DNA of 19,650 bases from Oscillospiraceae bacterium (lineage in GTDB: Bacteria; Bacillota; Clostridia; Oscillospirales; Ruminococcaceae), in NCBI GenBank assembly GCA_030527085.1, contig JAUNBN010000005.1, forward strand, positions 1 to 19,650, given 5' to 3'. A program made the position numbers and the translations under genes. Below, piece after piece: positions 14,273 to 18,599 of this stretch. Below the pieces are notes generated by a model that saw nothing but the letters and a program-made list of their open reading frames with translations, was not told the DNA's origin and did not search any database. Numbering within the stretch: the first letter of the stretch is position 1; each line of letters starts with the position of its first letter.

Positions 14273-14800
14273 ATGAGCAGGAACAAAAGACTCGTACTGA
14301 CCGGCCTTTGCGTCGCCATCGGCGTGGCGCTGCCCATCGCCTTCCATTCCATTCCCAACGCGGGCGGCATCTTTCTGCCAATGCACCTGCCCGTTTTGCT
14401 CTGCGGTCTTATCTGCGGCCCCGTTTACGGTCTTATCTGCGGCATTCTCGCGCCGCTGCTCTCCAGCTTGCTCACGGGAATGCCGCCCGCGGCCATGCTG
14501 CCCTCCATGCTCTGCGAGCTGGCGGTCTACGGCCTTGTGAGCGGCCTGCTGATGAAGACGGTAAAAACGGGCAACTCTCTTGCCAATATCTATATCTCCC
14601 TTATAGGGGCCATGCTCGCCGGCCGCCTTACCTACGGCGTTCTCAACGCCCTCATCTTCCGCGCGGGAGCCTATTCCATGCAGCTCTGGCTCAGCGCCGC
14701 CTTTGTCACCTCGCTGCCCGGAATAGCGGGCCAGCTCATACTCATTCCCCTGCTGCTTACGGCGCTTAAAAAGGCCAAGCTCATAGAGCCCGGGACATGA
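14273..14800 (+). CDS. ECF transporter S component (substrate unknown)
   Basis: Membrane substrate-binding subunit of an energy-coupling factor importer for a vitamin or similar micronutrient; it would work with a shared EcfA/EcfA'/EcfT module encoded elsewhere. The 175-aa protein is almost wholly hydrophobic with about six membrane segments. Family-type phrases are LVLTGLCVAIGVALPIAFH at the N-terminus, IFLPMHLPVLLCGLICGPVYGLICG, LSSLLTGMPP and VYGLVSGLL. The positive tail LKKAKL is cytoplasmic. ATG 14273 was chosen because AGGAGG lies 5 nt upstream; an in-frame GTG at 14237 falls within the leader. It overlaps the next gene by ATGA. The FLPMH/GMPP form is common in Clostridia, but its substrate is not one I can state. 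Confidence 0.85.
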   Translation: MSRNKRLVLTGLCVAIGVALPIAFHSIPNAGGIFLPMHLPVLLCGLICGPVYGLICGILAPLLSSLLTGMPPAAMLPSMLCELAVYGLVSGLLMKTVKTGNSLANIYISLIGAMLAGRLTYGVLNALIFRAGAYSMQLWLSAAFVTSLPGIAGQLILIPLLLTALKKAKLIEPGT

Positions 14801-15312
14801 GCGGAGGCGGTTTTAAAAGCATACTCGCAGCGCATTTCGAGCGCTATCCTTTAATGGAGCCTCGCGATTTCGCGAAGCTCGTCTACCAGAGCGAGTTTGC
14901 GGGAGAGCACCTTATAAGCTGCGAAGGGGAGAGTCTCGAGCGCCTGCTCGCCGAGTGGGAGGGACTTGCGGCGGACGGCAAGGCTCTGTTTCTTGAAGAC
15001 ATCGGCGGCGGCCTTGTCAGGCTGCATCTCACGGCAGCGAAAGCGCGAGGGTTTTCGCCCGCCAAAGTAAACGAGGCCTTTGTGAGAACCGCGAGCAGCA
15101 AACGCGGCTCGCGGCAGGGACTCGAGCGCAGGTTCGCAGAGCTGCGCGAAGCGGCGGAGGATGGGCTGCTTCCTCTTGATATTTCGAAGCTAGAGACTTA
15201 TCTCGCCGCCTACCGCGCCGAGGGCTGCCCCGCTGTGCGCCACAGCGAGCAATACAGACAAGCCTACCGCCCGCACTACCGGGTTTTGGACAGGAGGTAT
15301 CTGGAACTGTAA
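14797..15312 (+). CDS. Conserved-looking protein of unknown function, coupled to the ECF S component
   Basis: A 171-aa soluble protein that I cannot assign. Features that look conserved rather than random: HFERYPLMEPRDFAKLVYQSEFAGEHLI near the N-terminus, EDIGGGLVRLHL in the middle (about 67-78), KVNEAFVRTA, and a C-terminal HSEQYRQAYRPHYRVL rich in His, Tyr and Arg. No signal peptide, membrane segment or nucleotide-binding motif is seen. The ATG overlaps the ECF S stop by 4 nt, so translation is coupled and a role in handling the imported compound is plausible. That is inference only. I have an impression of similar proteins in other Clostridia but cannot verify it. Confidence 0.75.
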   Translation: MSGGGFKSILAAHFERYPLMEPRDFAKLVYQSEFAGEHLISCEGESLERLLAEWEGLAADGKALFLEDIGGGLVRLHLTAAKARGFSPAKVNEAFVRTASSKRGSRQGLERRFAELREAAEDGLLPLDISKLETYLAAYRAEGCPAVRHSEQYRQAYRPHYRVLDRRYLEL

Positions 15313-15341
15313 AGGGCTTGAGCCGCCTTCCGATTAAAGTT

Positions 15342-15390
15342 TCAGGGCGTTCCCCCTACCGAAATCGGGAGACCGCCCTGATTTAATTTT
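15342..15390 (+). terminator. Putative intrinsic terminator of the ECF operon
   Basis: TCAGGGCG (15342-15349) pairs perfectly with CGCCCTGA (15374-15381). A smaller inner stem lies between them, and TTTAATTTTATTT follows. It sits 30 nt after the stop of the 171-aa protein gene and before a convergent small gene. Confidence 0.6.
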
Positions 15391-15465
15391 ATTTGCGGGG
15401 CTTTATCTGCATAAGGCAGAGAACGGCAAGCCGCTTTTTTGCCGCTTTCAGCAAGGGCGATTTTT

Positions 15466-15681
15466 TTATTTGCCGTATTTCTTTTTTGTAAATCTCGCGG
15501 CGAAGAAGAGCAGCGCGGCGGGAAGCAGAAACTCCGGCGCCCGCGCGAGCGCGAACACATAAAAGGGAGCCGAGCAGGAGGCGTCGTACTTTAATAAATC
15601 CGCGCCCAGTCTGAGGGCGAAGCCCAAAACCGCCAGGCCCGCCGCCGCGTAGAAGAGCTTATAAAGGTTTTCCTTCTTCAA
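15466..15681 (-). CDS. Small two-helix membrane protein, unknown function
   Basis: A 71-aa protein with two hydrophobic segments: FYAAAGLAVLGFALRLGADLL (about 10-30) and FYVFALARAPEFLLPAALLFFAA (about 40-62), flanked by lysines at both ends (MKKENLYK and FTKKKYGK). The predicted topology is a hairpin with both ends in the cytoplasm. The start is TTG 15681 with AGGAGG (complement of 15693-15698) 11 nt upstream; the strong site supports a real gene. It lies downstream of a 28-aa membrane protein on the same strand, separated by a GC hairpin. No function can be assigned. Confidence 0.65.
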   Translation of the reverse strand: MKKENLYKLFYAAAGLAVLGFALRLGADLLKYDASCSAPFYVFALARAPEFLLPAALLFFAARFTKKKYGK

Positions 15682-15729
15682 AGCTTAAATTACCTCCTGA
15701 ACGGGATTATTCGCCCGCGCGGAATCTCT

Positions 15730-15765
15730 GCACTGCCTCCCCCGCCGAAGGCGGGGAGGCAGTGC
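15730..15765. repeat. GC-core hairpin repeat between two small minus-strand genes
   Basis: GCACTGCCTCCCCCGCC (15730-15746), loop GAA, and GGCGGGGAGGCAGTGC (15750-15765): a 16-bp stem with one bulged C. It has the same core as the other hairpins of the window. No T run follows on the minus strand side (GATTCC), so it may be an intercistronic RNA hairpin rather than a terminator. Confidence 0.7.
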
Positions 15766-15821
15766 GTTTAAGGTCTTAGAATACCCGCGCTCAGGGCCGC
15801 CCACATTCCGGAGCACGCCCG

Positions 15822-15908
15822 CTAAATTCTGCCGTTGCGCTTTAAAAACAGGTAGATAAAAAGAACTACCAGCACAGCCAGCAGTATGTGCTTTCCGATT
15901 AAAGCCAT
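15822..15908 (-). CDS. 28-aa single-pass membrane miniprotein
   Basis: ATG 15908 to TAG 15822 encodes 28 residues: MALIGKH, the hydrophobic helix ILLAVLVVLFIYLFL, then the positive tail KRNGRI. A Shine-Dalgarno AAAGGAGA lies about 7 nt upstream (complement of about 15916-15923). The helix length (15-16 residues) and the positive C-terminus are those of bacterial single-pass miniproteins. It is on the same strand as the 71-aa membrane protein 141 nt downstream. It is too short for similarity-based assignment; the start signal and composition are the evidence. Confidence 0.55.
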   Translation of the reverse strand: MALIGKHILLAVLVVLFIYLFLKRNGRI

Positions 15909-15929
15909 TTTTCGGTCTCCTTTGCGCAA

Positions 15930-16157
15930 GGATTGTTATATAAGAAAAGCGTTTCTGCCTCGCGTTTGCTTCGCCGCAGCTCCCCGCCTTCAACGGTGGA
16001 GCTGCGGCGTCGAATCCGTTTCGGAGGCATTTCTCATGTTAAGTATAGAGAAAAGCGCGTGCGTTTTCAAGGCGAGTTTGAACGGCAGTCTGTTCTGCCG
16101 CAGCCGAGGCATAATAGCGCCTCTCTTGGCAGGCGTTTAAAACTCGGACGAGTTTTT
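15930..16157. other. Hairpin-rich intergenic region ending in a terminator; possible ncRNA
   Basis: The 305-nt gap before the ATP-grasp gene holds several hairpins. CGCCGCAGCTCC, with CCG-CCTTCAA-CGG inside and GGAGCTGCGGCG closing, gives a stem of about 15 bp (about 15970-16010). Then come GAAAAgCGC-GT-GCGTTTTC, CGGCAG-TCTGTT-CTGCCG, and GCCGAGGC paired with GCCTC/GGC. Last is AAAACTCG-GA-CGAGTTTTT (16139-16157). An extended -10-like TGTTATATA occurs near 15934. A frame of 34 codons (ATG 16035, GGAGG 8 nt upstream) lies inside, but its product has no notable features. Either a structured RNA or a short leader transcript is possible. Confidence 0.35.
16139..16157 (+). terminator. Putative intrinsic terminator before the ATP-grasp gene
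   Basis: AAAACTCG, a two-base GA centre, and CGAGTTTT followed by one more T. The A-rich left arm and T-rich right arm make it work in either direction. It would separate the structured region to its left from the ATP-grasp gene, whose own -10 might be TAGAAT at 16182-16187 (no good -35 seen). Confidence 0.5.
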
Positions 16158-16213
16158 AAGTATAGTTAAAGCTAGGGCGCGTAGAATACTAAAAAACGGA
16201 GAGTAAATCCCCA

Positions 16214-17302
16214 ATGGATATAAAATATTTTGCTGCCAGAATCAGGGAGATAAAGCCGGAGGAGCTGCGAAGCAACATTAAAAGCTGCGCGGCCGCCAGC
16301 GGCAAGGCTGCCGTCCTGATAGCGGCGGACATGCTCTGGTGCGGGCTGCGCTACGCCGCCGGCCCTACGGACTACCGCTACTGCGAGTTTTACTCCGTGC
16401 CCGCTGAAAAGCGCGGCACCTATATAACCCGCGGGGTGAACAACGAGCTTGTAAGGCGCTTTAACGACCCGCTCAAGACCCCGATCTTCGACAATAAGGT
16501 GGAGTTCGCGCGGCGCTTCGGGCAGTTCTTCGGCCGACTCTGGCTTGATGTTGAGACCGCTTCCTTGAGCGACTACGAGCGCCTTTGCGCTCCCGGCGGG
16601 GCCGTCTTTGCCAAGACGCTCTGGGGCACGGGAGGGCTGGGTGTTAAAAGGCTGGAGCTCGAGGATTTCGCCTCGGCGAGCGAGCTCAAGGCTTATGTTG
16701 AAAGCGCCGGCTTCGGTATAGTTGAGCAGGAGGCGCGGCAGTGCGATGAGCTCGCCGGGCTCTACCCCGGAGCTGTAAACACGCTCAGGATGGTGACGCT
16801 GCCGGGGAAAAGCGGCCCGCGCCTCGCCTTTGCCACACTGCGCATAGGCAACGGCTCCTATGTTGACAACCTGCACAGCGGGGGCATGGCCGCGCTGGTG
16901 GACGTGAATACGGGCGAGGTCAAGAGTGCCGCAGTGGACAAGGCTCACGGGGTCTATGAGCGCCATCCCGCTACCGGGCACAAGATAAAGGGATTTAAGA
17001 TTCCACGCTGGGAGGACTGCGTAAAAACAGTGCTGGCCGCCGCGAGGGTACTGCCTCAGGTGGGCTATGTCGGCTGGGATATCTGCGTGGGCGAGAGGGG
17101 TCCGCTGCTTATAGAGGGCAACTGCTTCCCCGGCCACGACATCTACCAGATGCCGCACATAATGGCCCCGGACTACACCGGCGCGCTGCCGGATTTCGAG
17201 CGCTGCCTCGGAAAGAGCCTCGGGGAGCTGCGCCGCAGAGCTCCGCAAAGAGCGGCGGCGGCCTCTCCCGCAGCCGAATGCAGAGAACTTCGCTGCGAAT
17301 GA
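16214..17302 (+). CDS. Sugar-transfer associated ATP-grasp protein
   Basis: A 362-aa protein of the ATP-grasp superfamily. These enzymes use ATP to join a carboxylate to an amine or another nucleophile, often in exopolysaccharide or capsule modification in this subgroup. Visible features: VFAKTLWGTGGLGVKRL (131-147), with the ATP-contacting Lys134 and a glycine loop; NTLRMVTLPG (189-198); LRIGNGSYVDNLHSGGMAALVD; GYVGWDICVGERGPLLIEGNCFPGHDIYQ (284-312), in which Glu301 and Asn303 are the expected metal ligands. The N-terminus (1-120) has a hydrophobic stretch at about 33-48 and no known domain. Start ATG 16214 has GGAGAG about 9 nt upstream. The last 30 residues are Ala/Arg-rich and probably disordered. 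The acceptor is unknown. Confidence 0.85.
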   Translation: MDIKYFAARIREIKPEELRSNIKSCAAASGKAAVLIAADMLWCGLRYAAGPTDYRYCEFYSVPAEKRGTYITRGVNNELVRRFNDPLKTPIFDNKVEFARRFGQFFGRLWLDVETASLSDYERLCAPGGAVFAKTLWGTGGLGVKRLELEDFASASELKAYVESAGFGIVEQEARQCDELAGLYPGAVNTLRMVTLPGKSGPRLAFATLRIGNGSYVDNLHSGGMAALVDVNTGEVKSAAVDKAHGVYERHPATGHKIKGFKIPRWEDCVKTVLAAARVLPQVGYVGWDICVGERGPLLIEGNCFPGHDIYQMPHIMAPDYTGALPDFERCLGKSLGELRRRAPQRAAAASPAAECRELRCE

Positions 17303-17327
17303 AAAGCCGTTAAGTTGGGGTGTTTGC

Positions 17328-17396
17328 CCTGCCTTCGGCGTAATGTCATTAAATTAGGGTGTTCCTCCCCGCCGAAGGCGGGGAGGAACACCCTAA
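17328..17396. repeat. Hairpin repeat with ATGTCATTAAA lead-in, copy 2
   Basis: A perfect 20-bp inverted repeat (17354-17373 and 17377-17396, loop GAA), preceded by CGGCGTAATGTCATTAAA (17336-17353). It is the sister of 3563-3633. Three positions of the left arm differ between the two copies, and each is matched by the complementary change in the right arm. It lies between the convergent ATP-grasp gene and a small minus-strand gene and may act as a two-way terminator. Confidence 0.8.
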
Positions 17397-17448
17397 TCTG
17401 CCTTTTTCGCGTCAGGACAATTCCCGCGGCCGCCCCTGAAAAGGTTGC

Positions 17449-17616
17449 TCAGGAGGGGTCATCTTCTCCATCCCTTTCTTCCGCCCTCTCAAGTTCGGCG
17501 AGCTCTCGCTCCCGGCGCTCCTTGGCGGCGCGGCGCGCCTGTAAGAGCAGCCAGACGGGCACGAGCAGCGCCGAGAGGCCGAAGACTATAAGCGGCAGAA
17601 GACCAAAAAGACTCAT
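17449..17616 (-). CDS. 55-aa membrane protein with a charged cytoplasmic tail
   Basis: ATG 17616 to TGA 17449. Residues 2-26 are hydrophobic (LFGLLPLIVFGLSALLVPVWLLL); then follow QARRAAKERRERELAELERAEE, a highly charged probable helix or short coiled coil, and an acidic end GEDDPS. A strong Shine-Dalgarno (AAGGAGG) lies about 9 nt before the ATG. The topology is probably N-out, C-in by the positive-inside rule. Too short to assign. The overall form resembles small FtsL-like or regulatory membrane peptides, but I do not claim membership. Confidence 0.65.
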   Translation of the reverse strand: MSLFGLLPLIVFGLSALLVPVWLLLQARRAAKERRERELAELERAEERDGEDDPS

Positions 17617-17696
17617 AAAACAAGCCTCCTTGCGGTTTTTAGGAGTTATTGTACGAAATAAAGGACAGTTAAGGCTCGAGAAAGCCGCCTTTAGTT

Positions 17697-17733
17697 CAAA
17701 GTCCGTACTTTGGGACAGCTAAACCTCTATACT
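17697..17733 (+). promoter_or_regulatory. Inverted repeat and -10-like box before a 40-aa gene
   Basis: CAAAGT-CCGT-ACTTTG (17697-17712) is a perfect 6-bp dyad with a 4-nt spacer, followed 15 nt later by TATACT (17728-17733). No -35 at proper spacing is convincing. It could be an operator overlapping an activator-dependent promoter, or chance. Confidence 0.3.
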
Positions 17734-17807
17734 CTCCTTAAAGGCCCGGTAAGGCCAAAGCAAGGAAACCAAAACAGCGGTGACAGGAAAAACAAGGAGG
17801 CAGTTTT

Positions 17808-17930
17808 ATGGAGGTTCGGATCGTATACACCCGGGGGCACTACGAGGTTTACGACGCGAAAGGCGAGTTTCTCTTTTCCGCCGACTCGAGACCCGAGGCG
17901 CTTCGCGAGCTGGGGCTGCTGAGCGCCTGA
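17808..17930 (+). CDS. Small 40-aa protein of unknown function
   Basis: ATG 17808 to TGA 17928-17930 encodes 40 residues: MEVRIVYTRGHYEVYDAKGE, then FLFSADSRPEALRELGLLSA. A strong AAGGAGG at 17794-17800 lies 7 nt upstream. The pattern of alternating beta residues (VRIVYT, HYEVYD, EFLFSAD) followed by a short helix (PEALRELGLL) suggests a small beta-beta-beta-alpha fold, not random sequence. No membrane segment. A strong hairpin with TCTTTT follows at 17960-17998, so the gene has its own start signal and terminator. Confidence 0.65.
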   Translation: MEVRIVYTRGHYEVYDAKGEFLFSADSRPEALRELGLLSA

Positions 17931-17959
17931 GGCTGAAATTGTCCCTGCTGCGTGATCTT

Positions 17960-17999
17960 CGCTGTCTCCCCCGCCAAAGGCGGGGGAGACAGCGTCTTT
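17960..17999 (+). terminator. GC-core hairpin acting as a terminator
   Basis: CGCTGTCTCCCCCGCC (17960-17975), loop AAA, and the exact complement (17979-17994), a perfect 16-bp stem, then TCTTTT. It is a strong intrinsic terminator candidate for the 40-aa gene, and it belongs to the same hairpin family as the other GC-core repeats (loop AAA rather than GAA). Confidence 0.65.
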
Positions 18000-18037
18000 T
18001 ACCCGCTTTTACCCGCTCGCCTGAGGCTCGCCCGGGC

Positions 18038-18598
18038 TTAAGGCTGCGCGCCGGGCCGCCAGAGGTGCTTTCGCAGATCGACACGGCCGTCCTCGAGAAA
18101 GCCTACGCCATCGGCCTCGAGCAGGGCGCGCTGCACGCCCTCGCCGCCGAAGGCGAAGGAGCCGGAGCACTCGCCGCGGCGGTTAACAACGCGAAAGCAG
18201 GGCGTGCCCTCGGGGTCGGGGTTCACATGCAGCGCCCAGCCGACTACCCGCGCCGCGCGCGGTTTGCCCGCCATAAAGGCTATCTGCCCGTAGGTAGCTA
18301 CCTTGCCCGGGGGTATCTGCTTTACTATCTCGTAGATTTTGGCAAAGGTAGCTCCCCTTTCGGCGCGGGGGCCTGAAGGCGCGTTCGACAGCGTACTTCC
18401 CCCGCCTTCGGCGGGGGAAATGCAGAGAGAATCAGGCGCGAAGGTAGCTCCCTTTTCGGCGCGGAGATTTAAAGGCGTGTTCAACAGCGCACTTCCCCCG
18501 CCTTCGGCGGGGGAAGTGCAGAGAGAATCAGGCGCGCATGAGCTCCCGCCCTTTTCAGCGGAGCGCTCGCGCTTTTTTGTTTTGGAGTCAAAATTCAT
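18038..18598 (-). CDS. MGMT/ATL-family DNA-binding protein with a repeat-derived N-terminal extension
   Basis: The C-terminal 100 residues (about 86-186) form the DNA-binding domain of O6-alkylguanine-DNA alkyltransferases: KIYEIVKQIPPGKVATYGQIA, the helix-turn-helix with Arg finger AGKPRAARVVGWAL (110-123), the active-site motif PCFRVVNRRG with Cys134, then FAFGGEGVQRALLEADGV. Canonical enzymes have PCHRV; here the relay His is Phe, so repair activity is uncertain, and ATL-like lesion binding is an alternative. Residues 22-85 are two 32-residue copies of the translated 96-bp genomic repeat (each APDSLC.SPAEGGGS...RAE.GATF), which is unlike any known domain. ATG 18598 lies 1 nt after the mltG stop, with no clear ribosome site, so translation is probably coupled. 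The true start may lie nearer residue 85. Confidence 0.75.
   Translation of the reverse strand: MNFDSKTKKRERSAEKGGSSCAPDSLCTSPAEGGGSALLNTPLNLRAEKGATFAPDSLCISPAEGGGSTLSNAPSGPRAERGATFAKIYEIVKQIPPGKVATYGQIAFMAGKPRAARVVGWALHVNPDPEGTPCFRVVNRRGECSGSFAFGGEGVQRALLEADGVGFLEDGRVDLRKHLWRPGAQP
18345..18536 (-). repeat. Tandem 96-bp repeat containing a GC-core hairpin
   Basis: Two adjacent units, 18345-18440 and 18441-18536, with about 10 differences by my count (roughly 90% identity). A third, decayed fragment (GAGCTCCC...TTTTCAGCG) follows to about 18560. Each unit has the core TTCCCCCGCC-TTC-GGCGGGGGAA (18397-18419 and 18493-18515). In the second unit the stem extends to a perfect 14 bp (18489-18502 with 18506-18519). 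The unit length is a multiple of three, so the host reading frame stays open. Confidence 0.85.
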
Positions 18599-18599
18599 T

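Noticed and set aside
15960..16030. tRNA-like pattern (GTCGAATCC after a stem with a 7-nt loop)
   Set aside because: The loop lacks U33, the anticodon stem has only three pairs, the D arm is absent and the acceptor ends do not pair.
16035..16139. 34-codon frame with GGAGG 8 nt upstream of ATG
   Set aside because: The product has no hydrophobic helix or fold signal and lies within a hairpin-rich region; the site may be chance. Mentioned under the structured region only.
16172..17248. 358-codon minus-strand frame opposite the ATP-grasp gene
   Set aside because: The ATP-grasp motifs on the + strand are clear; the opposite frame is a high-GC mirror with no recognisable domain.
3563..18536. CRISPR array from the recurring CCCCGCC/GGCGGGG units
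   Set aside because: The copies are scattered over 15 kb with no regular spacers, and no cas gene is present.
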